This document shows, piece by piece, positions 52,940 to 63,332 of a DNA stretch of 64,000 nucleotides. The notes below the pieces were generated by a model. That model saw only the letters and a list, made by a program, of their open reading frames with translations. It had not been told where the DNA came from and did not search any database. Each line of letters opens with the position of its first letter. Position 1 is the first letter of the stretch. The translations under genes were made by a program, and so were the position numbers. Source of the DNA: Sarocladium kiliense. Lineage: Eukaryota; Ascomycota; Sordariomycetes; Hypocreales; Sarocladiaceae. The stretch spans positions 930,001-994,000 of the forward strand of contig JAUZTG010000041.1 in assembly GCA_030734395.1 (NCBI GenBank). The letters run 5' to 3'.

Positions 52940-53778
52940 TTAGAATGAATCTACTCAGAAAGTCAGTATATCGGCATCGCAATTTACAATATCTCAACCA
53001 GAGAAGAAACTTACCCAGGGTCATGCTCATGCTGACATCCGTGTTCTCCACCATCTTAGTGAACTCCTCGAAGCTGATCTTCCCATCGTTATCCAAATCA
53101 GCCTCCATGATAGTCTTATCGACGATCTGCTGCAACTGCTGATCCTTGAGATTGCTGCCAACCATCATCTTGAGCACAATGAAGAGCTCGCCGTTGCTGA
53201 TGTAGCCATCGCGATCGATATCGTACACTTTGAAGGCAAAGCGCAGCTTCTGTTCCTTGTTTCCCTTGCTGCTGAATGCGCTGAGTCCGGACACGAATTC
53301 CTGGAAATCGACGTCGCCGCCGCCATCCTCGTCGAAAATGGCAATCATTCTGCAGGAGCGCCAAAGACACTCATGGTCAGCTGTCAAGGTTCCTTTGTCC
53401 TCAATGTTCCGTGTGCGGGAGACAGGGTGCGAACGAACCGTGTGGCGAGAGGGTTGGAGGAGATCTGTGGGAGACTGAGGAATTCATCGCGCTCGATGGT
53501 ACCGGAGTTGTCCTATTAATCGTTCGGCAGAGGGCCCCAATGTCAGCTCGAATTCCAAGCATCCACACAACGTGGTGGTCGGTGTTGCGCACCTTGTCGA
53601 GCTTCATGAAGCGCTTCCGTAACCGGTCAACCTCCTCCCTGTCGACTTGAGACGCAGCATAGTCAGTATTATTCAGAAGCTATGCGCCACCTGCAGCCTT
53701 GCGATCGTGGGGTTTGAGGGGCTCACAGTTGGACCCCTGGACAATGTTGTCCATAACAGCACTGGTAGTATTGCCCAT
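52940..53778 (-). CDS. CNB1: Calcineurin regulatory subunit B
   Basis: Ca2+-binding regulatory subunit of the calcineurin phosphatase (stress, cell wall, virulence signalling). Five minus-strand exons, 53727-53778, 53593-53645, 53439-53512, 53015-53349 and 52940-52950, encode 174 aa, the family length. It begins MGNTTSAVMDNIVQGSN with the N-myristoylation glycine. Four EF-hands follow: DKDNSGTIERDE (split by an intron), DEDGGGDVDFQE, DIDRDGYISNGE and DLDNDGKISFEE, with the invariant VGSNLKDQQLQQIVDKTI helix between. The last exon supplies only the final DSF plus stop after MSMTL, where many orthologues end DQF. Two introns carry a perfect TACTGAC branch point. Divergent from EPL1. Confidence 0.96.
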
Positions 53779-55076
53779 GACAAAGGACGTAGAGCGCAGC
53801 AGGCGCCCTTGCTGTAGAAGAAGAAGAGCAGTTGGTTATCACTGGCGGATCGTCGTGGAAGGAGGAGTCGGAGTCTTGGGGCCGCACAGCAGCCAAGCAA
53901 GGTTTCGTGATAAGGCTGGCTGGTGGTGTATGGAGGGACGTTGTGGAATCGCTGGGCACAAGCGGGTCGGTGGTTTCCCAATGGCACGCGAATGGAGGGG
54001 TGATTCAGTTTTGAGTCAGCGGCTCGGAGGACGCTACCCTGCAGTCTATATAAATACGGACACATGCATCAATTGGACCTCATGCCACTGACGGTGCTCG
54101 TGATTAATGCATCAAAGTGAATATAGTCTCTTTTTTTATTTTTGTTTCTTTCGGCTGAGCTAGCGACCACAAGACCCATACTCAGGTGTGAGGCTTGAGA
54201 TTGAATTGAGTTTACCAGCTGGAGAGCTTGCTGGAACGGTTCCTAGCTCACAGAAGACTAATGACATCATGGCTAAGCATAGAGGTCCTGATCGAACGCG
54301 TCTCTTGGGAGCTATTCTAAAGGAACATAACAGCTACTGATTCCGAGGCATGATTTCAATCAACGATCAGGAAGGTGAGAGGTTGCTCTCTCTAATCTCA
54401 CTTACCAGCCATTTGCGTTCAGCAGCGTGGCTGAGGTACAGACTGTGGCTGAAGAGCGCCACAGCTGGCCGTTGCCTGGGGCAGGCTGCAATCCAAGTGC
54501 CTGCTGAACCCAGGCAGAGGAAGAAAAAGGGGGCCGTCAGCGTAAAAAGCGGGGACAAAAGATCAAAGCATCATCACATGCCCAATCATGGCACTCGGAG
54601 CTGCGCACTAGCGTATGCATCTTGAGGTACCGTTCCCATGGTTCACTCACCAAAAAGCGACATACTCACTGCCCCACTGACCCCCCCCTCACTGAGGCCA
54701 GGCTTTCCTCATTTCCAGCGTGTTGTTTTCGTCCCTTGTCAGTCCCCAAGGCCGCCGAACCCAGCGACCGCCATACCCACGCAAACACTCCCCGAGAGAA
54801 AAATTCTCACTACAGCCGCCTGCAAAGCAGCACCAGATTCTACCGCCTTCGACACTTGAGCCATCGAAAAGAGACCACAAACGCGCCTTTTCCATCCTGA
54901 TTTTGTCGGAATCTTATTCGCAAGGTCTTGTTGCATGACTTGATCGACTTTTTGCGCGCCTTTAGGCGTTTCGCCGCCCTTTTCCTTGAGCGGCCATTTT
55001 GTCGCTCGTCCTGCCCGCTCCTCACCGCCTCCCCCAGGGTGCCGCGCGCCCACCCCCCTTTGGTGCTGAGGGAACC
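53779..55076. promoter_or_regulatory. Divergent spacer, calcineurin B and EPL1
   Basis: About 1.3 kb with no supported gene. The EPL1 side is very C-rich (54660-55070), typical of a TATA-less fungal promoter. Confidence 0.45.
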
Positions 55077-57009
55077 ATGTCTTCCCACGGCCGAAAGGTC
55101 CGCGTCAAGAAACTCAGCGTCAAAACCCCCCTTCCAGTACTCAGAGAGAATGAAATCGATCCTTCTGAATACGAAGCTCTCACCACCGAGAATCAAATCG
55201 CGACCGGTGTCGAGCAAGCCGAGGAAAATGTGAGTCTGTCCCCAGCGTCGCCAACTTTGGTCACGTGCACAAACACGTGACGTCAACACATCGTGGCCCA
55301 GCAACGACATGAAGGCACTGAAGATAGAACCACATACTGACTTTCTACAATAGGAAATCCATCTTCAGAGTATCCTCAAGGATACAGGCACAAGTAATGA
55401 CCAGGAGATTCCTGTCCCGCCGCCTCAGCCGAGCGACGTGAATTACGATGACTTGTATCCCAGCAACTACACTAAGCCTTCATCCTATCTGCGCTTTTCG
55501 CAGACAGTGGAGGAATGTATCAGTTGCCAATATGACATGACGATCGAGGACAATGACTTCCTCAAACAGTACAACAGCAAGCCACCGGCTGCTGGGGCAC
55601 TTTCTGAGGATGACTTCGAGCGTATCATGGAGGTGTTTGAAGACACAGCCGCCGAGCAGACCCCCTTTGCGTCTGTTGACAATACTGTTGTTGGCTATGA
55701 CATGATGGTGCCCTCCCTACACCAGCTTGGATCTGCGTCAATACTACAACACGCCAAGCCGGTGTACGAGTACTGGAAGTCAAGACGTCAGGAGATGGGG
55801 AACAAGCCTCTGCATCCAACGCTGAAGTTCGAGACGCACCAGGAGAGTGATGATACAGACCCGTATGTCTGCTTCAGGAGGAGAGAGGCACGCCAGACGC
55901 GCAAGACGAGGGGACGTGACACTAAGGTCACAGAAACTCTGAAGCGGCTGAGGCGCGAGCTTGAAGACGGCAGACAACTTGTCTTACTGGCTTACGAGCG
56001 CGAGATGACGAAGCGAGAGCTGCTGCACATGGACCGCGCTGTCTTCGAAGAACGCGCACGGCTCAAACACGTCAAGACGAGGCTTGGGATCAAAGATGCC
56101 GACGACGATCTCATCAACCAAAAGGTACAACCCCTCATCCCCCATGGTCACTCGACCGTCAGCGCTGACTCTGTATCGCAGCCTCAGAAGCGCAAAGCCG
56201 CCGAAACGCCCGCTGTGCAAAGACCGTCCGGTCAGCACATGCGTATGCCTGTCCGTCCCGATGGTAGGACCATGGATCAGGATCTCATTCTTCTCTCCGA
56301 TAAGCTTGCGGAGAAGGAGAATGAGTTAAATGCAGATATAGAGATGAAGGTTCAGAACCACCGCAAGTGGAACTTGAACCACATCGATCTCACTCGAGAT
56401 CCGTTGTCGCCGGTCCAGGAAAAGGGCGAGGAGCTCAAGTTCAGACCAGCGAAAACGCAATACTTAATGACGCCACCTGCATCATCTGCGTCAGATGATA
56501 TGGATGTGGATGAGGACGCACCTGAGCCTATGCAGTTGGATAAAGATCCAGTTGTGAAGGACAAGATGTCGTCAACCCCGTTCAAGCAGACCTTGCCCAT
56601 CGTCCAGTTCAAGGCAGGGGGGTCTGGAGAGTTCCGGGGTTCTCAACAACCATCTTTCAGGAGACGAATTGGTCGCCAGGGACGCCTCTGGATCGATCGC
56701 CGTGGCCTTGCATCGCCACCCCGCGAGGACCGTCGCTCTGATCGCTGGAGGTACGATTCGGATTCGGATGATGACGAGCCGCCGGTGTACGAAATCGACC
56801 CGTTCGATACTCGGGCGCTCAAGTTCCGGGCAACCATCCCATTAAACCCCTTCATCTTCGGCAACCGCCGGCCACAGCCACCGCCAGAGCATGGCGGCCA
56901 GCAAAGACCAGTTCCAGTTCCGGTACCCCAGTTGCCAGCGTCTGGGCAGCAACATGCCGCCCAAGCACCGCAACCCCAGCCGCAACCGCAGGCACAAGCT
57001 GCGTCCTGA
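55077..57009 (+). CDS. EPL1: Enhancer of polycomb-like protein EPL1 (NuA4 complex)
   Basis: Scaffold of the NuA4/Piccolo histone acetyltransferase, bridging Esa1-Yng2 to nucleosomes. Exon 1 is 55077-55229; exon 2 starts at 55354. A 57-nt stretch at 56125-56181 (GTACAA donor, GCTGAC branch, CGCAG acceptor) looks like a further intron. It is a multiple of three without stops, so the protein is 583 aa if spliced or 602 aa if retained. Splicing gives INQK/PQKRKAAE, the more family-like reading. The conserved EPcA domain includes MSSHGRKVRVKKLSVKTPLP, SSYLRFSQTVEECISCQYDM, TIEDNDFL, VYEYWKSRRQEMGNKPLHP and DPYVCFRRREARQTRKTRGR. The C-terminal third is Arg-rich, then Pro/Gln-rich. Intron 1 contains E-box and CRE sequences (see separate entry). 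Confidence 0.94.
55262..55285 (+). promoter_or_regulatory. Two E-boxes and a CRE inside EPL1 intron 1
   Basis: CACGTG at 55262-55267 and 55274-55279; the second overlaps TGACGTCA at 55278-55285, a perfect CRE/ATF palindrome. All lie between the first donor and acceptor, about 185-210 bp after the ATG. An intronic regulatory element or alternative promoter is possible. Confidence 0.45.
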
Positions 57010-58465
57010 GCAGATCTTGTTAGGTGCAAATTATCCTCGCGTTTCCTTTTGATGCAGCAGGAGTGTATGATATTGCATGGAGTGTGCATATACCCTTTCG
57101 ATGCCGTTGTTGTTTTCTGTTTTCTTGCATTTACTCAGTTTTTGTTTCCTGCTGCTCATTGGGTTGCGAGAAGGGTCGGTCGGCCGGATTATCTGTAGAT
57201 AGGAGCACAGCACCGCACTGTACATATGGTGGTCGAGACGGACGGACAGAGTGTGCTTTTTCCTGCGAGGAGTTGGTGGCGTTTTGAGGGTAAAGAAGCG
57301 CAAGATGAGGGCGTGAGAAGACAAGCAAAGACTTAGAAGAAAGACGAGGAGCTGCCGCTCACACGGCTGGTTCGAAGAAGTCAAACAAAAATAAAAAAGC
57401 AACGCCGGCGTTTGAGCCGAGCCAATATCTTGTATCCCTTGTGTGACTGGCTTGGCCGGAGAAAAGGTGTGCTTGGGCGATCGTAGGCAAAAATGAACCT
57501 ACGGATGTCGAAGTCGAATACGGGAGTGCTGCTGGCTCGGCATCTCACGCGTTCGGCCTTTTCAACCTGCGAGAGCAAGGTAAAGCCATCGAAAGCCATC
57601 CGAGGCTAGCCATCCGCCTCCGCCCAACAAGAAGCATGCAAGGTCGGCGTCGATCTAGATTTCCAGTCAGCATGCCACTTGTACCGAGGTCCCTACCCAC
57701 GGATCTTGAATATGGAATTGACACACAACAACTTACCATGCACGTAGGGCGGTCATGAAGCTTGAGCAGACTGAGGCGAGACATGATTATCCCGGGCTGA
57801 GGTAGAAGCACCTCAACGAGAAGTGGAGGATCAAGTCAAGTCTCTGCAAGCAATGACCAAAAGCACAGAGCCCAAAAACATGTCGAGAGCTTCTTCCGGG
57901 CCCTGAAGAGCCACCTGAAGAAGTGGCTAGAACCTGCGAAGGAAAACAAAGAAGGAAAAAGAACGAGTCAAGCAAAAAGAATAGAGAAGTGGTTGGGAAC
58001 CGTTTGTGTGGTGGTTAAAGCCAAAAGTGCGGCCTTGCGATGTGGGGAGCCAAAAGCGACAGGGTCCCCCTCCCAGCCCAGTCTGGCACCAGCACAAGCC
58101 GCAACCACTGGCGGGATTCCGTTAGTCATCCACTTTTTGGCTCAGCGACGTCAGGACGGGCTGCCCCTCCAGAGCAGGCAGGGGTCAGTCACTGCTCAAC
58201 GACATGGTCAACTTTTTGGTGATGGTGGGGTCACGATGATTTGTGAACGAACTTGCATGCTACGGATTAAGACTAAACGGCGACGAATTCGAGGGGAACT
58301 ACTTGTCAGAGACATGATCAAGCTCATAAAACATACGAGAGAGCAAGAATATTGACAGAGAGAGGCTCTTCCCTCGGCCCAGGGGCTTGCTCAACCCCGC
58401 CACCATCCTCACTCTCACCTCTCACCATCAATCCAACCTCAACCTCCATCACACAGATCGCAACC
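57010..58465. other. Intergenic region between EPL1 and KAE1
   Basis: About 1.45 kb. It holds the EPL1 3' flank, a possible tiny spliced minus-strand frame (listed separately) and the KAE1 promoter with an A/C-rich leader just before 58466. No larger gene is supported. Confidence 0.4.
57562..57784 (-). CDS. Possible small two-exon protein (46 aa), unknown
   Basis: I do not recognise this. A minus-strand ATG at 57784 opens MSRLSLLKLHDRPTCM (57737-57784). It ends exactly at a consensus GTAAGT donor. An 82-nt intron with a TGCTGAC branch and TCTAG acceptor leads to exon 2 (57562-57654), which encodes IDADLACFLLGGGGWL, then ASDGFRWLYLALAG and a stop. The intron signals are as good as those of the certain genes here, but the product is tiny. 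It may be a small membrane protein, an upstream frame of a spliced non-coding RNA, or chance. Confidence 0.3.
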
Positions 58466-59533
58466 ATGTCCCCCAAAACCTCCTGGATCGCCCTCGGCTG
58501 CGAAGGCTCCGCCAACAAACTCGGCATCGGCCTCATCCACCATACCCCCACCTCAACCACTATCCTCTCCAACCTCCGCGACACCTTCGTCTCACCCCCT
58601 GGCACCGGTTTCCTCCCCAAAGACACAGCAGCACACCACCGCGCTGCCTTCGTCAAGCTCGCTCTCCAAGCTCTCGCCGCCGCGAAAAAAGACGGCCATG
58701 ATGTGTCGATTGCGGACATTGATTGTATCTGCTTCACACAGGGACCGGGGATGGGCGGGCCGTTGACGAGTGTTGCTGTTGCTGCAAGGACGTTGGCTTT
58801 ACTGTGGGGGAAGCCTTTGGTGGGTGTGAATCATTGTGTTGGCCATATTGAGATGGGCAGGACAATCACTGGGGCGGATAATCCGGTTGTGCTGTATGTT
58901 TCCGGAGGAAACTCACAGGTGATTGCGTATGCGGAACAACGGTATCGGATCTTTGGAGAGACACTGGATATCGCGGTAGGCAACTGTCTAGACCGGTTCG
59001 CACGCACACTCGCCATCAGCAACGATCCAGCACCAGGCTACAACATCGAGCAACTCGCCAAAAAGGGGACGAAACTCCTCGATCTCCCGTACACAGTCAA
59101 GGGCATGGACTGTTCCTTCACCGGCATCCTTGCCACCGCCGACGCCCTCGCCGCACCCCTCCGTCCAAACGCCAAGCAACAACAAGAAGTAGACTACACC
59201 CCCGCAGATCTCTGCTTCTCCCTCCAAGAAACCGTCTTCGCCATGCTCGTGGAAATCACTGAGCGCGCCATGGCCCACGTCGGGTCCTCCCAGGTTCTTA
59301 TTGTTGGTGGTGTGGGTTGTAACGAGCGTCTGCAGGAGATGATGGGACAGATGGCTGCGGAGAGGGGAGGCAGTGTGTATGCGACCGACGAGCGGTTCTG
59401 CATCGATAATGGGATTATGATTGCGCATGCGGGGTTGTTGGCTTATAGGGAGGGTTTCACGACGAAGATGGAGGAGAGTCAGTGCACGCAACGGTTCAGG
59501 ACGGATGAGGTGTTTGTGAAGTGGAGGGACTAG
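58466..59533 (+). CDS. KAE1: tRNA N6-adenosine threonylcarbamoyltransferase KAE1 (EKC/KEOPS)
   Basis: Catalytic subunit of the KEOPS/EKC complex, which transfers threonylcarbamoyl to A37 of ANN-decoding tRNAs. Single exon, 355 aa from ATG 58466 (MSPKTSWIALGCEGSANKLG); the frame extends upstream only from a non-ATG codon. ASKHA-fold marks: ALGCEGSANKLGIG (phosphate 1), CFTQGPGMGGPLTSVAVAAR, the metal-binding HxxxH in GVNHCVGHIEMGR, LYVSGGNSQVIAY (phosphate 2), GNCLDRFARTL, GMDCSFTGIL, LIVGGVGCNERLQEMM and the final metal-ligand region RFCIDNGIMIAHAG. No mitochondrial extension is present, so this is the cytosolic/nuclear form rather than Qri7. Confidence 0.96.
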   Translation: MSPKTSWIALGCEGSANKLGIGLIHHTPTSTTILSNLRDTFVSPPGTGFLPKDTAAHHRAAFVKLALQALAAAKKDGHDVSIADIDCICFTQGPGMGGPLTSVAVAARTLALLWGKPLVGVNHCVGHIEMGRTITGADNPVVLYVSGGNSQVIAYAEQRYRIFGETLDIAVGNCLDRFARTLAISNDPAPGYNIEQLAKKGTKLLDLPYTVKGMDCSFTGILATADALAAPLRPNAKQQQEVDYTPADLCFSLQETVFAMLVEITERAMAHVGSSQVLIVGGVGCNERLQEMMGQMAAERGGSVYATDERFCIDNGIMIAHAGLLAYREGFTTKMEESQCTQRFRTDEVFVKWRD

Positions 59534-59819
59534 GAGACATGGAACACACGATAGACCAAAAGACAAAAAGCTATAACGATTCAGATCTTTGATATCGTCC
59601 TTAAAAACGTGATTCCAGTGCTCCGTTTGCTGTGAGAGCTATATGTGGAATAAGAATGATTGCCCTTCTGCCGAGCCCCTTTAACCCCCTAACCCCAAGC
59701 CATCCCAAGACTCCTGATCCGAGCATTACATCATTCATCATATTTTCGACAGTGACCGAGAAGAACAATAGGACCATTGCCATCAGATCGTCCATCCTCC
59801 TTCTCCTTCAGTTGCCAAT

Positions 59820-61382
59820 CTATGATATGTCCATGCTGCTGGGCTTGTGAATAATTGTCGTGACGTACTAAAAGAGGACAGAGATTAGCACGACTTCACA
59901 GATGCTGACTTGAGTAGCATTATTGAGGGTAGGGATCTTACCTTATCGCGATATCTCGTCGTAGCCGACACAGCCAATACGTTGTTCTTGATGCTACTTG
60001 TCGCCAAGTGATTCAGCACCGTATGATTTGGCATATTCAACACACTATTGTCGTCCTTCATCAACGTTGCCGCGTTCAGAATCGGTTTGCCCAGGAACCC
60101 CGGAAGGCTCGGTGGGGTGGGCAGCTTCTCTATCGCCGCCACCGCATGCTTATACGCCGCCGACTCCTCAACCTGGTCAAAGTCAAGTAGGTACTGCGGC
60201 ACCTGGGCGCGGTAGTTCTTAGCTGGCAGCGCTGGTTTGCCCTTGGGTGTGCGAGGTTGGTCTTTGGTGACTGAGCTGGTGCGAGATGGGGGTGCCTCGG
60301 AGCCTGTGTCGGCTTTGGGCTTGGATGCGGCAGCGGCTTGTTTCTTGCTTTGAATGGCATCCTCGGGACTGACTTCGATGTAGTTGACCAGGTTGTTGCC
60401 AAAATCGACGGTGGTGGGCAGGTCGGGTGATGTCTGCATGATGCCGTCCACAAGGAAACGGATGTGGTGGGTGCCCGGCAGGATGTACACGGTGGCAGAG
60501 AAGCACCCAGGCTTTCCCTCACTGTTTCCACCATGTCGTTAGCAATGTGTTCTCTCGAGCTGAGCTGTATCATGGGCAGTAGACTTACACAGGGTGCAGG
60601 CGCTGCTTCCGATTCCACTGGAAGATGGTACCCGTAACGTAGATCTTGTCACCGCCCCTCTTCCACTCTAGCTTCGTCGGCACGACAGATCGTGACCTGT
60701 CCACACGAAGCTCTTCCGCATCGTCGTCGTCGACAGTTGTCGCACTCAAAGCGGAGCTCTTGCGAGTGATGCCTTCCACCGCCTCTCCGAGTTCAACCTC
60801 TGGAACAGCAGACTCATCAATCTGGCCCTCATCTGGCGCCAGAATCGGAGAACCGGGTGTGTGGACTTCCTCCTCGATAGGAAGCGGGAGACGCGGTGGC
60901 CTGGTCAGGTACATATCCGTTAGGCTGTTATTGGAAATGAGGTTCGATCCCTCCAATGTTGCCTGGTGTGCCGCTGCGTGTGCATGAGCCGAGTTATGTG
61001 ACCTCAGCGACGAGGACTCAACAATCGGGACATCGACAGGCTTAGTTGGCTCATCTCTAACAGGCGTGCTCTTGTTCGGAGTAGGCGTCGTATCGCTTGG
61101 CAGCTTGGCAGCACTGCTGCTCGTCCCAGGTGCTGGGGGTTGGGCTGCGACAGCCGAATTATTGCTAAGTGGAGAGCCACTGAGGGAGGATATGGCGGTC
61201 GAGGGTAGACTCTTAGGGCGGCTTCCGATGACCTGTGTTAGGTCTGCAGCTGGAGGCGCAGCGGAACGGTGGGTGGTGTGGTGAGGGATGATATTCCGGA
61301 CATGACGGTGTTGGCCGCGAGGGGAATCTGTGCCGGAGGTCGGGGTGGTGGGCTTGGAGGTGGAGGAGGTGTTGTTGCCCAT
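59820..61382 (-). CDS. SNF1/AMPK beta subunit (SIP2/GAL83-like)
   Basis: Scaffold and targeting subunit of the Snf1 glucose-sensing kinase. Exons 60589-61382, 59942-60521 and 59820-59867 (introns 67 and 74 nt), 473 aa. It begins MGNNTSSTSKP with an N-myristoylation glycine. A long Ser/Pro/Thr-rich segment (about 10-235) precedes the AMPK carbohydrate-binding module: PTKLEWKRGGDKIYVTGTIF, QWNRKQRLHPVEGKPGCFSA, TVYILPGTHHIRFLVDG (restored across a splice). The C-terminal AMPKBI domain has QVPQYLLDFDQVEESAA, GFLGKPILNAATLMKDDNSV, PNHTVLNHLATSSIKNNVLA and the final YVTTIIHKPSSMDIS from exon 3. Fungi often have a single such gene. Convergent with KAE1. Confidence 0.95.
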
Positions 61383-62537
61383 GTTGACGGAAGGAAGCCT
61401 GCAAGAGGCTGACAGTAATTAGGTGGTGACGATGCTGAGTGGGTGGTATCAGGATGGTCTCGTGTGCGCTGGTGCTTGTCGCGAGGGGTCGAGGATGGGA
61501 TGACGGCCGATCAGCAGTAGAAAGTCGGTGTCTCCGTCCAAGCGGCCGTTGCAACTGGATGGAATGCCTGCAAGAGACTCAGGTTGGGAGAGTCAATGAT
61601 TGGATGGCTTCGATGGCAGGTAAGGTCAAAGTGTCCCGAGGCGGCTTCTGGCTGCAAACGGTTAACCGCGAGGTTGTCGAATGTTGGGAAGGTCGTTCGT
61701 TGGCTCGCGCGAAGTATCTGCACGGCGCAGGTGTTGAAGCTCACCGCGAGAGCTGCGCTCAGAGCAGCTGATGAGTGAAATCGCGTCAGGGGGGCCGATG
61801 TGGTCGAATGGGCAGTGGTTGGCGATGGAACTGGGGTCGGAGGTCGGTCGGGCGATGCAGGTTGAGGTCGATCGGGAAGTGCTGTGCGCGGGGCAGAAAG
61901 CTGCAGCTGGACTGGACCCGCCGGGTCACTCACTTGGTGGGTTGGTGGCCTGGCTAGCTTACGCACGCTACCACCAGAAATGTTCCGACGTCAGGATGTA
62001 CTCTTATTGCCATTTCCGTGTTACTTCATTGGAACTAAGATTCTGAACCACCAGTGAGGTCATAAGACGATGGCCTCTGTTGGGTCGGCATCTCTAACCT
62101 GGAGAATCAGCGGGTTTGCTGTCGTGGCTAGCCCTACAGCGACTGACCAAGGGTTCGCACTGCTCCCCAAGAACCTGGAGAAGGCAGTGGTATGTTTGCC
62201 GTGGTCCAATCCGACCTTGAAGACCGCCGAACAGGGTCTGATCAAACTAAGAGCGACTTGTCTCTCAAGAACGACTGACAGAAAGGCACAGTCTCATGCC
62301 TTCTTCAGATGAGGATCTAATCTATGAGACAAGGGCTACAAAGTGGATTGCCCCAAGAGATGACATTACTCAGTCACAACACAGTAGTCTGAACATCGTA
62401 ATCGCGGTCGGCGCTTTCAATTGTTATGTGGCTAGAAGTCTGTCCCAGCGTCCTGTGGCACGTGCGTGAACTAACTTCAAGTCCCATCTTGCTCTGCCAG
62501 TTCTCGACAGGGGCTTCCAGAGGACAACACCCTTCAC
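61383..62537. other. SNF1 beta-subunit promoter and AA9 3' flank
   Basis: About 1.15 kb between two minus-strand genes. Open frames here are short and unconvincing; no repeat or RNA gene is seen. Confidence 0.4.
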
Positions 62538-63332
62538 CTAGTTCGCAGCAGTCCACAGCGCAGGCCCTGGGTACGGGTAGCTAGTAGGGTTATTGTACAG
62601 ATTGAACAGAATGCCAGGGTCGTTCCTCTTGTACAAGTTGGCCCCAACCACGCCGTTCGAAGGCTTCACGGTTCCACTGCCACCGACGCGCAGGTTCAGG
62701 CACTGGGGGTAGTTCTGTGCTCCGTTGTCGCTGAGGCCTCCGTGGAGGGCGATGATCTCGTGACGGAGGACGTAATCGCCAGGGGCGAGGTTGCGGGGGA
62801 TCGTCGTGGATGTGGTGAAGTTGTTGGAGATCAGCTGGTCAGTGACCCAGGTCTGGCCGCTGACGATGCTGCGTTGGCTGAATTTGGACCATTGAAGAGA
62901 CCCGGCGGTAGTCTCGCCTACATTATTCGTTAGTCCTGTATCTACTGTCTGCGTGCTGTAGAAGCTCTGCTTACCCTTATAAGGTGCGAGGTAGTCAATG
63001 ATGGGACCCTTGTGGGAGTCGGGCCAAGTGTTCCAGAGGAGCTCGATGGTTTGTCCGGCATTCACATTGATGAAGTTCTTGCCAGCAGTGGCGCTCTTGT
63101 GGCAAGCGATATCGTTGGTGCCGAACTTGGCTGGCTCGACAAATCCAAGATCCTGGTTCAAAGAATCCCACCCAGCAGTCACGGGAGTCTGACCCGCAGG
63201 ATAGTAGAACCAGACAGGATCGGAACCACGTGTGAAGACACCATTCACACGAACACCAGTGACGAAGCCGTGGGCGGACACAAGTGTTGGGACCCAGGCG
63301 GCAAGGCCAATGAGGGTAGCAACGCCCTTCAT
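62538..63332 (-). CDS. Secreted lytic polysaccharide monooxygenase, family AA9
   Basis: Copper-dependent oxidative enzyme cleaving cellulose or other beta-glucans outside the cell. Exons 62975-63332 and 62538-62917 around a 57-nt intron (GTAAGC, ACTAAC branch, TGTAG), which is a multiple of three and stop-free; splicing gives APYK/GETTAGSLQW and 245 aa. A 20-residue signal peptide (MKGVATLIGLAAWVPTLVSA) ends exactly before His21, which becomes the N-terminal copper-brace histidine (HGFV). The second copper ligand is His107 in WPDSHKGPIIDYLA. The Gln and axial Tyr appear in GAQNYPQCLNLRV. An N-glycosylation sequon (NFTT) is present. There is no C-terminal CBM1. Nothing nearby belongs to plant cell-wall breakdown, so it stands alone. 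Confidence 0.95.
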   Translation of the reverse strand: MKGVATLIGLAAWVPTLVSAHGFVTGVRVNGVFTRGSDPVWFYYPAGQTPVTAGWDSLNQDLGFVEPAKFGTNDIACHKSATAGKNFINVNAGQTIELLWNTWPDSHKGPIIDYLAPYKGKQSFYSTQTVDTGLTNNVGETTAGSLQWSKFSQRSIVSGQTWVTDQLISNNFTTSTTIPRNLAPGDYVLRHEIIALHGGLSDNGAQNYPQCLNLRVGGSGTVKPSNGVVGANLYKRNDPGILFNLYNNPTSYPYPGPALWTAAN

